A program made the translations under genes and the position numbers. 47,241 nucleotides of DNA from an uncultured Anaerococcus sp. (lineage in GTDB: Bacteria; Bacillota; Clostridia; Tissierellales; Peptoniphilaceae), in NCBI GenBank assembly GCA_943914475.1, contig CALUCE010000016.1, positions 1 to 47,241 of the forward strand. Reading direction: 5' to 3'. Below are positions 8,354-17,105 of this stretch, piece by piece. The notes beneath the pieces are model-generated. The model saw only the letters and a program-made list of their open reading frames with translations. It did not search any database and was not told where the DNA came from. Numbering within the stretch: the stretch's first letter is position 1; the number at the start of each line of letters is the position of its first letter.

Positions 8354-9729
8354 TGTTAAAAGAATATAAAACAGTTACAGAAGTAGTGGGTCCCTTGATG
8401 CTTGTTGAAGGCGTTGAAGGGGTTTCTAACGAAGAGCTAGTAGATATAGAGCTTCAAACTGGAGAAAGAAGAAGAGGAAGAGTTATAGAAATTGATAAAA
8501 ACAATGCTATGGTTCAACTTTTCGAAGGATCTTCAGGAATTAACCTTAAGGCAACTTCAGTAAGATTTTTAGGTAGACCTCTAGAACTTGGAGTATCTGA
8601 AGATATGATCGGCCGTTCCTTTAATGGACTTGGTGTTCCTATAGACGGTGGTCCAGATATAATTCCAGAAGAAAAAAGAGACGTAAACGGTACAGCCATA
8701 AACCCTGTAAGCCGTGACTACCCATCAGAATTTATCCAAACTGGTATTTCAACCATAGATGGGCTTAACACCCTAGTTAGGGGACAAAAGCTTCCGATCT
8801 TTTCAGGATCTGGACTTCCACACAACAACGTTGCAGCCCAAATCGCTAGACAAGCCAAGGTATTGAGTAAGGACCAAGGCTTTGCGGTAGTATTTGCAGC
8901 TATAGGAATTACCTTCGAAGAAGCTCAATTCTTCCTCCAAGACTTTGAAAGAACAGGAGCCTTGGACAGGTCAGTTATGTTTATGAACCTGGCAGATGAC
9001 CCTGCCATCGAAAGACTTGCAACACCAAAGATGGCACTTACAGCAGCAGAGTATCTAGCTTTTGAAAAAGACATGCAAGTTTTGGTTATCATGACAGACA
9101 TGACCAACTATGCAGAAGCACTTCGTGAGGTTTCAGCAGCAAGAAAAGAAGTTCCAGGAAGACGTGGATACCCAGGTTACCTCTACACAGACCTTTCTAC
9201 AATTTATGAAAGAGCTGGAAAATTAAAAGGAAAACCAGGAACAATCACACAAATTCCAATCCTAACCATGCCAGAAGATGATATTACCCACCCAATCCCA
9301 GACCTTACAGGATATATCACAGAAGGACAAATCATTCTTTCAAGAGAACAATACAACAACGGTGTAGAACCACCAGTGTCTATCCTTCCATCCCTATCAA
9401 GGCTTAAAGATAAGGGTATAGGCAAGGGCAAGACCAGGGAAGACCACTCCAATACGATGAACCAAATCTATGCAGCCTATGCTTCAGGTGTAGATGCTAG
9501 AGAGTTACAAAAAATCTTGGGTGACTCTGCCCTTTCAGAAGCAGACCTAGCCTTTGCAAAATTTGCAGAAGAATTTGAAAAAAGATATATCAACCAAGGT
9601 TACTACACAGATAGGTCTATAGAAGAGACCCTAGACTTGGGTTGGGAACTCTTAAAGATAATTCCAAGAAGCGAACTTAAGAGAATTGATGATGAACTTA
9701 TCGAAAAATATTTAGATAGGGAGAATTAG
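8353..9729 (+). CDS. ntpB: V-type ATPase regulatory subunit B
   Basis: This 458-residue subunit alternates with A in the head. In place of a Walker A loop it has FSGSGLPHNNVAAQIARQA, the hallmark of the non-catalytic B subunit. The downstream phrases MTDMTNYAEALREVSAARKEVPGRRGYPGY and the proline-rich TMPEDDITHPIPDLTGYITEGQI are also typical. It contributes residues to the catalytic site at the A/B interface. Its ATG overlaps the stop of ntpA, and the D-subunit gene follows after 2 bases. Confidence 0.97.
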   Translation: MLKEYKTVTEVVGPLMLVEGVEGVSNEELVDIELQTGERRRGRVIEIDKNNAMVQLFEGSSGINLKATSVRFLGRPLELGVSEDMIGRSFNGLGVPIDGGPDIIPEEKRDVNGTAINPVSRDYPSEFIQTGISTIDGLNTLVRGQKLPIFSGSGLPHNNVAAQIARQAKVLSKDQGFAVVFAAIGITFEEAQFFLQDFERTGALDRSVMFMNLADDPAIERLATPKMALTAAEYLAFEKDMQVLVIMTDMTNYAEALREVSAARKEVPGRRGYPGYLYTDLSTIYERAGKLKGKPGTITQIPILTMPEDDITHPIPDLTGYITEGQIILSREQYNNGVEPPVSILPSLSRLKDKGIGKGKTREDHSNTMNQIYAAYASGVDARELQKILGDSALSEADLAFAKFAEEFEKRYINQGYYTDRSIEETLDLGWELLKIIPRSELKRIDDELIEKYLDREN

Positions 9730-9731
9730 TT

Positions 9732-10418
9732 GTGGCAAGGCTTAGTGTAACACCAACAAGAATGAATCTAAATACCTTAAAAAAGAGATTGTCTACATCA
9801 AAAAGAGGCTACAAGCTTCTAAAAGATAAGCAAGATGAGCTTATGAGACAATTTCTTGACTTGATTCGTGAGAACAAAGCCCTTCGTGAAGAAGTAGAAG
9901 GATTACTATCCGATTCTTTCAAGGACTTCCTTGTTGCATCAAGCTTCATGAGCCCAGAATTCCTTGAAGAAGCTGTCAGCCTACCAACACAAAAAATAGG
10001 ACTTGATATAGAAATCAAAAACGTAATGAGTGTTAGAATTCCAAAGATGGAATTTGAAGTAGACAAGGGAGAAAACAAGGAAAAATCAATCTATCCTTAT
10101 GGCTATGCCCAAACATCGGCAGGACTAGATACAGCTATAGAAGGCCTTAACGAAGTTATGGACAAGCTTTTAAGACTTGCCGAAATTGAAAAGACTTGCC
10201 AGCTTATGGCTGATGAAATCGAAGGAACCAGACGTAGGGTTAACGCCCTAGAGTATAGGACAATTCCAGACTTGGAAGAAACTATCAAATACATCAGGGC
10301 TAAACTTGAAGAAAACGAAAGATCAACCATAGCAAGACTCATGAAGGTAAAAGATTTAATATCTGTTGAAGAAGAAAAAGAAGAAAAAACAGACAAAGAA
10401 CTAGTAGAAATGAATTAG
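9732..10418 (+). CDS. ntpD: V-type ATPase subunit D (central axle)
   Basis: The 228-residue protein forms the rotating axle. It starts MARLSVTPTRMNLNTLKKRL, which is the standard beginning of this subunit, and has two long helices (about 10-75 and 130-210) that fold back on one another. The C-terminal Glu/Lys-rich tail after residue 212 is variable in the family. It begins with GTG two bases after the ntpB stop and closes the operon. A terminator follows at once, so the next gene is probably separate. Confidence 0.95.
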   Translation: MARLSVTPTRMNLNTLKKRLSTSKRGYKLLKDKQDELMRQFLDLIRENKALREEVEGLLSDSFKDFLVASSFMSPEFLEEAVSLPTQKIGLDIEIKNVMSVRIPKMEFEVDKGENKEKSIYPYGYAQTSAGLDTAIEGLNEVMDKLLRLAEIEKTCQLMADEIEGTRRRVNALEYRTIPDLEETIKYIRAKLEENERSTIARLMKVKDLISVEEEKEEKTDKELVEMN

Positions 10419-10424
10419 ATAGAT

Positions 10425-10447
10425 AAAAGGCGCCCAGGCGTCTTTTT
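10425..10447 (+). terminator. Terminator of the V-ATPase operon
   Basis: AAAAGGCG pairs with CGTCTTTT (one G-U pair) around a 6-base loop and is followed by further T residues. It lies 6 bases after the ntpD stop and just before the ribosome site of the next gene. Confidence 0.75.
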
Positions 10448-10469
10448 GTCTATAGCTAAAGGAGCTTAT

Positions 10470-11837
10470 ATGGACTCGGACGGAGCCTATCCGATTTTGA
10501 TTAAAATTTTAATAATCCTTTTGTTAATCTGCCTTAACGGTTTTTTAACATCTATATACACAGCGGTGGTTTCCCTAAACCACCAAAAACTAAGAGATAA
10601 AATAGAAGAAAATAACGATGAAAAAGCCAGGGAACTTTTAAAAATATCCCAAAACCAGGCTAAGCTTATGCAGGCCCACGCCTTTTCGGATTCTTTTTTG
10701 GATGTCTTAACTGGAGTTATACTCTTGTTGTTTACCAAAAACCAACTTCAAGAGATGACCATCCACGAAGATAGACCTGAAAAATTTCTGATTCTGGTTT
10801 TGGTAATTTTGCTTTATGTCCTTATAAATATGATTTTTTCCAATAAAATTCCCCAAAGAATAGGGGTTAGAAATCCTTACAAACTTTCATCAAACACCAT
10901 AGGACTTATTAAGTTTATGCTAGCCATAAACTCTCCTTTTATTAAAATAATTAACTCTATAACAGCCTTCTTTATGAATGTTTTTGGCATAGAGGCAAAG
11001 ACTATAGAAAAGGAAGTTACATCTGAGCAAATCAAAACCATAGTTCAAGTTGGAGAAGACCAAGGTATCTTAAGACCCTTGGAATCAAAGATGATCCATT
11101 CTATTATGTCTTTTGATGACGTCTGGGCAGAAGAAGTTATGACTGCCAGGACTGAAGTTTTTATGATAGATATATCAGATGAAGAAAGAAAATATCTGGA
11201 TGAATTTTTAAAGGTAAGGCACTCCAGGGTCCCTGTCTATGATGGAAATATAGACAATATACTGGGAGTAATCTATACCAAGGACTACCTGGTAGAAGCT
11301 TGTAAGGTGGGACTTAAGAATGTAAATATTAGAAGAATACTTAGACCTGCCCACTTTGTTCCAGACAAGATAGAAACAGATAAACTCTTCCAAGAAATGC
11401 AAAAAGACCATATTCATATGGCCATCCTTATAGATGAGTATGGTGGATTTTCTGGTGTGGTTACCATGGAAGATTTGATAGAAGAAATCGTAGGAGATAT
11501 AGACGACCTTTACGATAAGGATATGCCAGATATCAAAAAGAACAACAAGGGCATCTTTACGGTCAAGGGATCTACAGGAATTAAGGATTTGAACGAAAAA
11601 ATTCCTATAGAAATAGATGAAGAAGATGAGAACTTCGATACCCTGGGAGGCTTTATTATTAACCAACTGGGCCATGTTCCCAAAGATGGTAGCAAGGAAG
11701 TCATCAAGTACAATGGCTTTGAATTGAAAATTGTCCATATAGAAGATACCAGGATAAAAACCGTAAGGATTAAAAAAATTAAGGAAGAGTCCAAGGTCGA
11801 AAAAAAGGACCAAGACCAAGAAAAAAACGGAGATTAG
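10470..11837 (+). CDS. CNNM/HlyC-CorC family membrane protein with CBS pair
   Basis: Domains in order are a CNNM membrane domain (about residues 1-170, three or four helices), a CBS pair (about 195-320, including MTARTEVFMIDI and DEYGGFSGVVTMEDLIEEIVGDI), and a C-terminal CorC_HlyC domain (about 345-430, IDEEDENFDTLGGFI). Such proteins act in divalent-cation (Mg2+/Co2+) efflux or homeostasis; the old name hemolysin is misleading. I chose the ATG at 10470 (455 residues) because AAAGGAG lies 5 bases upstream; an upstream TTG lies inside the terminator T-run. It appears to be a single-gene unit with its own terminator at 11847. Confidence 0.88.
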   Translation: MDSDGAYPILIKILIILLLICLNGFLTSIYTAVVSLNHQKLRDKIEENNDEKARELLKISQNQAKLMQAHAFSDSFLDVLTGVILLLFTKNQLQEMTIHEDRPEKFLILVLVILLYVLINMIFSNKIPQRIGVRNPYKLSSNTIGLIKFMLAINSPFIKIINSITAFFMNVFGIEAKTIEKEVTSEQIKTIVQVGEDQGILRPLESKMIHSIMSFDDVWAEEVMTARTEVFMIDISDEERKYLDEFLKVRHSRVPVYDGNIDNILGVIYTKDYLVEACKVGLKNVNIRRILRPAHFVPDKIETDKLFQEMQKDHIHMAILIDEYGGFSGVVTMEDLIEEIVGDIDDLYDKDMPDIKKNNKGIFTVKGSTGIKDLNEKIPIEIDEEDENFDTLGGFIINQLGHVPKDGSKEVIKYNGFELKIVHIEDTRIKTVRIKKIKEESKVEKKDQDQEKNGD

Positions 11838-11846
11838 ACAAAGAGG

Positions 11847-11897
11847 ATCCAAAAATATTATGAGAAAACATATTTTTCATATTATTTTTGGATTTTT
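11847..11897 (+). terminator. Terminator after the CNNM gene
   Basis: A 17-bp near-perfect inverted repeat (one mismatch) begins ATCCAAAAATATTATGA at 11847-11863 and closes at 11877-11893. A run of T follows. It lies 9 bases after the CNNM-protein stop and separates this gene from the dehydratase-like module. Confidence 0.8.
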
Positions 11898-11982
11898 ACA
11901 TAATCTGGTGACGATTAGGGTGTATAATACCTACTATAAAGGTATATATTTATTATATCTTTATAGGTGTTAAGGAGGAAAT

Positions 11983-12903
11983 ATGATAGTTGGAATTCCT
12001 AGAGGACTCTTATATTATGAATATGAGGTCATGTGGAAAGAGTTTTTAAAGGAACTAAATATAAAGTACATAGTAAGTCCTAAAACTGATAAGGAAATTT
12101 ATGAGCTTGGCTCAAACCACGCCATGAATGAATCCTGCCTCCCCTTAAAAGTTTTTTTGGGACATGTGGATTATCTTCTTGATAAGTCTGACTATATTTT
12201 GGTGGGACGTATAGGAGACTTGGGCTATTATGATAGGATGTGTATCAGATACCAAGCATCCATAGACCTAGTCCAAAATACCTTCAGAGACCAGGGTGTA
12301 GATGTCTTAGCCTTTAATGTCGACCATAGCTCCAAGGACTATGAGCTAAAAAGATTTGTAGATATGGGCAAGAAACTTGGCAAGGGCAGGGGAGAATCAG
12401 TCCTAGCCTACAGAAAGGCCAAGAAAGTCTACCAAGACTTGGTTAAGGAGAAAGAAAGAAACTTAGAAGAAAAACTAAAGTCTGATAAGATTAAAATCCT
12501 TCTAGTGGGTCACAAATACAATACATATGATGAATTTACAGGAAAAATAATAACTGACTCACTTAAAAAGATGGGGGCAGAAATTATACTTGCCACAGAT
12601 ATGGAAGGAAATAAGGCAGACTTTTATTCTAAAGAAGTAACAGAAACCATGCCCTGGACCTTTAACAGACAGCTTTTGGGAGCTATCAATAGGTTAAGAG
12701 ACCAAGTGGATGGTATAGTCCTACTTTCATCCTTTAACTGCGGACCAGACTCCATGGCCAATGAAATGGTTATAAGAAAGATTAAGGGAAAACCCATCTT
12801 AAACCTAATAGTAGATGGCCAAGAGGGAATAGTCGGCATGGAAACAAGGCTAGAAAGTTTTATGGACATAATTTTATTTAAGAAGAAGGGAGGATTGTTT
12901 TGA
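11983..12903 (+). CDS. DUF2229 / 2-hydroxyacyl-CoA dehydratase-like iron-sulfur protein
   Basis: The 306-residue protein starts MIVGIPRGLLYYEYEVMWKEF, the typical opening of DUF2229, a relative of the dehydratase subunits served by HgdC-type activators. Three cysteines sit in conserved-looking places: Cys52 (NESCLPLK), Cys87 (DRMCIRY) and Cys253 (FNCGPDS). They could hold a [4Fe-4S] cluster as in HgdB-like proteins. In many clostridia this domain is part of one very large fused protein; here it is a separate gene. AAGGAGG precedes the ATG. It is followed, with a 4-base overlap, by two related genes and the activator, so the four probably form one complex or redox system. The substrate is unknown. 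Confidence 0.8.
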   Translation: MIVGIPRGLLYYEYEVMWKEFLKELNIKYIVSPKTDKEIYELGSNHAMNESCLPLKVFLGHVDYLLDKSDYILVGRIGDLGYYDRMCIRYQASIDLVQNTFRDQGVDVLAFNVDHSSKDYELKRFVDMGKKLGKGRGESVLAYRKAKKVYQDLVKEKERNLEEKLKSDKIKILLVGHKYNTYDEFTGKIITDSLKKMGAEIILATDMEGNKADFYSKEVTETMPWTFNRQLLGAINRLRDQVDGIVLLSSFNCGPDSMANEMVIRKIKGKPILNLIVDGQEGIVGMETRLESFMDIILFKKKGGLF

Positions 12904-13962
12904 TAGATAGGGTAACTTTTCCCCAAATAGGATCCTACAATGTAGCCTTTGAACTGATTTTTAAAGACGGGATGGGGCTTGATTATGTGGAACCTCCAAA
13001 GATGACAGACAAGACTCTAGAAATAGGAGCAAAATACAGCCCTGATTCTGTATGTGCCCCTTCAAATTTATGCTAGGTAACTACATAGAGGCTATAGAAG
13101 CCGGAGCAAATATCCTAGTATCTGTGGGAGGACTCTGCAGGCTTGGCTACTATGGAGAACTTCATGAACAAATAATAAAGGATTTGGGCTACAATGTGAA
13201 GTTTGTAAACTTTGCCCAAACAAGGCTAAAAAAATCATCATCTTGGTATGATAAATTTAAGGCCCTAAATTCAGAAATGGCCCTAGTAAAAATAGGAGAA
13301 GTCCTACCAACAGCTGTAGGTATGATAGAAAATCTTGATATAGTAGATGACTATATGAGAAAAAACTTGGGCTTTGAAATAGAAGAAGGCTCATTTATGA
13401 AGCTTTATGAGGAGTATCTTGAAGGGCTTAGGGAGATTAAAAACCTTAAAGACTTGAAAAAATTCCACAAGCATTATATGAAGGCCTTTGAAGAAATACC
13501 AATAAATAAGCCCAAAATCCTTTGAAAGTTGCTGTGGTTGGAGAATACTACACTATCATGCAACCATTTTCTAACCATTTTATGGAAAAATGGCTGGCCA
13601 AAAAAGGTATAGAGGTTACCAGGTGGATGAACTTTACTAATACCCTGATCGATAGGCCAGAAAAGGAAGTAAAAAAACACATTAAAAACTATGCGCTTTA
13701 TGATATGGGGGCAACTAGTATGTATACCATAGGAGCAAGTCTTTCCTGTGCAAAAAAAGATTATGATGGAATAATTCATATAAAATCTGCAGGTTGTATG
13801 CCAGAAATAGACACCATGTCTGTTTTGCAAAATATATCTAAGGATTATAAAATTCCTATCCTCTATATATCTTTTGACTCACAAACAAGCGATATAGGAC
13901 TTGAGACAAGGCTTGAAGCCTTCTATGATATGATAATGATGAGAAAAGAGAAACTTTTATGA
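12900..13962 (+). pseudogene. HgdB-like dehydratase subunit paralogue, two frameshifts
   Basis: Read across two breaks, this encodes a protein of about 354 residues that aligns end to end with the intact next gene (FPQIGSYNVAFEL, YSPDSVCAP, VGGLCRLGYYGEL, VAVVGEYYTIM, SAGCMPEIDTMS). The start is a TTG at 12900 with AAGGGAGG upstream, overlapping the previous stop as TTGA. The first break is at 13057-13062, where CCCCTT is one base too short to read CAPFKFMLG. The second is at about 13519-13523, where CTTTGA would read through as CTTTTGA. All three cluster-type cysteines are still encoded. Either the gene has decayed recently, or the two short homopolymers were misread. A two-piece gene is less likely because the neighbour is continuous. 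Confidence 0.75.
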
Positions 13963-15041
13963 TAAAGCTAGGCGAAAGAATAGGGACTTATCCTCAAATA
14001 GGCTCCTATGGGCTTGCCTTTAAGTATTTTTTTGAAAAGGGCTTGGGCATAGAATATATGATGCCTCCCAAGATGACCCAAAGAACCTTGGCACTTGGAG
14101 AAAAGTACAGCCCCGATAGCCTATGTGCTCCATTTAAGTATATGTTAGGTTCTTACATAGAGGCTATTGAGAAAGGAGCCAATATTCTTATTGGCCTGGG
14201 AGGTTTTTGTAGACTTGATTTCTTTTTTGAGCTACAAAGAGACATAATCAAAGACTACAGAGACGATTTAATCTTCGTAAACTTTTCTCAAACCAAAGCC
14301 TCTGATATAGGAGCCTGGTATGAAAAATTTAAGGATATAAATCCAGACCTATCTATTCTTAAACTAGCTAAGGCCATGCCAGTTTTGGTAAGGATAATAG
14401 AATCTATAGATGAAGTTGAAGACTACATAAGAAAGAACAAGGCCTATGGATTAGATCCTAGGGATTTTGATAAAATCTACAGTAAATATTTAAGGTCCTT
14501 GGAAGAAATAAGGGATGGAAAAGATTTAGATAACTTACATAAAAAGGTCATGTCTAGCTTGGAAAATCTACCAAGAAAAGACTTAGACCAAGATATAAAA
14601 ATTGCCATAGTTGGAGAATATTATACAATTATGGAGTCTTTTGCCAACCATTATGTAGAGGATTTTTTGATAGAAAGGTCTATAAGCCTTGATAGGTGGG
14701 TTGATTTTACCAACACTCTTATCAAAAGACCCTTAGATCAGATGCAAGAGAGGATAAAAAAATATTCTGCTTATGATATGGGGGCTACAAATATTTTTAC
14801 CATAGAAAGAGCCCTCCATGCAGGGGAGAGTTCCTATGACGGGATAATCCACCTAAGGAGCATGGGTTGTACACCAGAAATAGACGCTCAGGCAGTTTTG
14901 GACAATATTTCAAGAGAATTTGATATACCAATTTTATATCTGACCTATGATAGTGAAACTACTGATATAGGGATAAATACAAGGCTTGAAGCTTTTTACG
15001 ATATGATAACTATGAAGAAAAGATTAAAGGAAGTAATATGA
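13959..15041 (+). CDS. HgdB-like 2-hydroxyacyl-CoA dehydratase-family protein
   Basis: The 360-residue protein is related to the B-type subunits of activator-dependent 2-hydroxyacyl-CoA dehydratases and to double-cubane cluster proteins. Three cysteines are placed as expected for cluster ligands: Cys56 (DSLCAPFK), Cys84 (GGFCRLD) and Cys304 (MGCTPEID). It is a tandem paralogue of the frameshifted gene before it. Its ATG overlaps that gene's stop, and its own stop overlaps the activator start (both ATGA), so translation is coupled through the module. No CoA-transferase, acyl-CoA dehydrogenase or other fermentation gene is nearby, so the natural substrate cannot be read from context. Confidence 0.8.
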   Translation: MIKLGERIGTYPQIGSYGLAFKYFFEKGLGIEYMMPPKMTQRTLALGEKYSPDSLCAPFKYMLGSYIEAIEKGANILIGLGGFCRLDFFFELQRDIIKDYRDDLIFVNFSQTKASDIGAWYEKFKDINPDLSILKLAKAMPVLVRIIESIDEVEDYIRKNKAYGLDPRDFDKIYSKYLRSLEEIRDGKDLDNLHKKVMSSLENLPRKDLDQDIKIAIVGEYYTIMESFANHYVEDFLIERSISLDRWVDFTNTLIKRPLDQMQERIKKYSAYDMGATNIFTIERALHAGESSYDGIIHLRSMGCTPEIDAQAVLDNISREFDIPILYLTYDSETTDIGINTRLEAFYDMITMKKRLKEVI

Positions 15042-15994
15042 ATAAGGCATTTTATGGAATAGATGTAGGAAGTATTTCTACCAAGGGTGTTATTATCGAT
15101 GAAGATAATAAGATTCTAGCACAAGATTATTTGATGACAGAAGGAGATCCTATAGGAGCTGTAAAAAAACTTACCAAATCTTTAGAAAATCAGCTTGATA
15201 GGGATAAGTATAAGGTGGTTGCTGTTGGTACAACAGGATCTGCCAGAAAACTAGTCGGTGCAATTACCGATGCAGGTATAGAAAGAAATGAAATCACAGC
15301 CCATGCCATTGGAACAATTTCCATGCATCCGGATGTAAAGACCATACTTGAAATAGGTGGACAAGACTCAAAAATTATTTTGATTGATAATGGTGTAGTA
15401 GTTGACTATGCTATGAATACCCTCTGTGCAGCAGGAACAGGAGCCTTTTTATCCTCCCAAGCCAACAGACTTGGTGTTCCTGTAGAAGAGTTTGGAGATA
15501 TAGCCCTAAGCTCTGAAGAACCAACACCTATAGCTGCTCGTTGTACGGTTTTTGCAGAATCTAACCTGGTACATAAGGCTCAAATGGGTTATGAGAAAAA
15601 GGATATCATAGCAGGACTTTGTAAGTCTATAGTAAATAACTACCTAAACAATGTCGGCAGGGGTAAAACCATAAGAGAACCAATAGTATTCCAAGGGGGA
15701 GTAAGCAAGAACAAGGGTGTAAAAAAATTCTTTGAAGAAGCCTTGGGAGAAGAAGTTATAGTAGATGATGTAGGTCACTTGGCTGGAGCTATAGGCATAG
15801 CTATACTTGCCCACAAGATGGGAGAGCACAAGGAATTTAACTTTGAAACCTCAGATATAAACTTCACTACCAAAGGAATAAATTGCGGAAAGTGTCCAAA
15901 CCACTGTGAAATTATGTGTGTCCTAAAAGATGGAGAACTTATAGACTCCTGGGGAAATAGGTGCGAGAAGGGCGCCATAAGAAAGGCAAACTAA
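15038..15994 (+). CDS. 2-hydroxyacyl-CoA dehydratase activator (BadF/BcrD ATPase) with extra Cys tail
   Basis: The 318-residue protein is an ASKHA-fold ATPase of the HgdC type, which uses ATP to push low-potential electrons into a partner dehydratase-like protein. The phosphate loop GIDVGSISTKGVI is at residues 7-20, and EIGGQDSKII is at 105-114. Cys130 (NTLCAAGTGAF) and Cys169 (AARCTVFAES) match the two cysteines by which HgdC dimers share one [4Fe-4S] cluster. Beyond the usual length of about 260 residues there is a tail with five more cysteines (283, 286, 290, 294, 309), starting CGKCPNHCEIMC, that could bind a second cluster or a metal. It closes the dehydratase-like module; cutC starts within its stop codon. 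Confidence 0.88.
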   Translation: MNKAFYGIDVGSISTKGVIIDEDNKILAQDYLMTEGDPIGAVKKLTKSLENQLDRDKYKVVAVGTTGSARKLVGAITDAGIERNEITAHAIGTISMHPDVKTILEIGGQDSKIILIDNGVVVDYAMNTLCAAGTGAFLSSQANRLGVPVEEFGDIALSSEEPTPIAARCTVFAESNLVHKAQMGYEKKDIIAGLCKSIVNNYLNNVGRGKTIREPIVFQGGVSKNKGVKKFFEEALGEEVIVDDVGHLAGAIGIAILAHKMGEHKEFNFETSDINFTTKGINCGKCPNHCEIMCVLKDGELIDSWGNRCEKGAIRKAN

Positions 15995-16689
15995 TGAAAT
16001 TAGAAATATGTATAGACTCTTACCAGTCCTTCCTAAATGCAGAGAAGGCAGGAGCAGACAGGGTCGAAGTCTGCTCAAGTCTTGCCCTTGATGGGCTGAC
16101 CCCATCAGTGGGTCTGGTAAGTTTGATAGAAAATTCTAAGCTTGAAAAATTTGTCATGATAAGACCAAGAGAAGGAGATTTCTCTTATTCAGATGAAGAA
16201 TTTTTGCAAATGAAAAAAGAAATGGAGATTTTCAAAAACTATAAGATAGATGGTTTTGTCTTTGGGATTTTGGACGAGAGAGACAAGCTTGACTTTAAAA
16301 GGATGAAGGAGCTTATAGACCTTGCAAGTCCCTTCCCCTGTGTCCTCCATAGGGCAGTAGACTATAGCAAAGACTTTGAAGCTTCCATGGATAAAATCAT
16401 AGATCTAGGTTTTATTAGGATACTAACATCAGGAAAAAAGGCTAAGGCAAATGAAGGTATTGATTTAATTGGAAAACTTCAAGAAAACTATGGTGGAAAA
16501 ATAGAGATAATGGCAGGGTCTGGAGTAAACTTTGAAAATATAGGGGAAATTTATGAAAAGACAAAGATAGAAAATTTCCACACCTCAGCCAGGCTAAAAG
16601 AGAAGTCTGATGATAGGTATATGGATTACTATAGATCAGACTATGATCTTATAAAAAAGGCAAAACTTGCTGTAGAAAATCTTGGATAA
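15994..16689 (+). CDS. cutC: CutC family protein
   Basis: The 231-residue protein matches CutC: MKLEICIDSYQSFLNAEKAGADRVEVCSSL at the start, then GLTPSVGL, VMIRPREGDFSYS, CVLHRAVDYS, RILTSGK and FHTSAR, all landmarks of this TIM-barrel family. CutC was first linked to copper homeostasis in E. coli, but its biochemical role is unsettled. I chose the ATG at 15994, which shares a base with the activator stop (TAATG). The longer GTG-initiated frame at 15961 would overlap the activator's last 11 codons. It is the last gene of this transcription unit and is followed by a terminator. Confidence 0.88.
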   Translation: MKLEICIDSYQSFLNAEKAGADRVEVCSSLALDGLTPSVGLVSLIENSKLEKFVMIRPREGDFSYSDEEFLQMKKEMEIFKNYKIDGFVFGILDERDKLDFKRMKELIDLASPFPCVLHRAVDYSKDFEASMDKIIDLGFIRILTSGKKAKANEGIDLIGKLQENYGGKIEIMAGSGVNFENIGEIYEKTKIENFHTSARLKEKSDDRYMDYYRSDYDLIKKAKLAVENLG

Positions 16690-16707
16690 ATTTATAAAGA
16701 TACAAAA

Positions 16708-16750
16708 AGGCGGTCAAGGAAGTAAGACTTCTGACTGCCTGATTTTTTTC
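16708..16750 (+). terminator. Terminator after cutC
   Basis: AGGCGGTCA pairs with TGACTGCCT (one G-U pair) across a 15-base loop and is followed by a run of seven T. It ends the unit begun at 11983 and sits just before the convergent small membrane gene. Confidence 0.8.
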
Positions 16751-16752
16751 TT

Positions 16753-16974
16753 TTATTTTTCTTCTGAATTTTCCTTACATGCTAGGTATATATGATGAAA
16801 ACCATACAAAAGAAAAGCAAACCTACATATATGGAAAGCAAGCTCTTGGGCTAGGGTTGAGTCTATGTTGGCTCCATTTATTAATGAAACAAATAGACGT
16901 ACAGGTAAAAATCTAACTATAAGAATAGCGATTACGGCAAAGATGATGTGCAATTTAATATTTTTATTTTTCAT
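16753..16974 (-). CDS. Small hypothetical membrane protein
   Basis: The 73-residue protein has two likely membrane segments (about residues 8-31 and 45-64) and charged ends (MKNKNIK at the front, CKENSEEK at the back). A purine-rich site, AAGGGGAT, lies just ahead of the ATG on the minus strand. It stands alone between the cutC terminator and a 131-base gap that leads to the GST gene. I recognise no family. Its length, start site and hydrophobic pattern make it a plausible real gene, but coding potential should be checked by conservation. Confidence 0.55.
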   Translation of the reverse strand: MKNKNIKLHIIFAVIAILIVRFLPVRLFVSLINGANIDSTLAQELAFHICRFAFLLYGFHHIYLACKENSEEK

Positions 16975-17105
16975 AATACATCCCCTTACATTATATTTAT
17001 TTAAAACATATCATTCTAAAATATATTCTGTCAAGATATAATTAAAATAGTTATCTTATATTTTGAATATTATTGGAATAATAAAAGGTTAGACTTATCC
17101 CTATC

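Noticed and set aside
11208..11852. A 214-codon open frame on the minus strand opposite the CNNM gene
   Set aside because: It is a shadow of the strongly coding plus-strand gene, has no ribosome site or recognisable motif, and its composition is what the complementary strand of an AT-rich gene gives.
13052..13962. Two separate small genes (157 and 146 residues) in the dehydratase module
   Set aside because: Together with the preceding open stretch they align without gaps to the intact 360-residue neighbour, so they are pieces of one gene.
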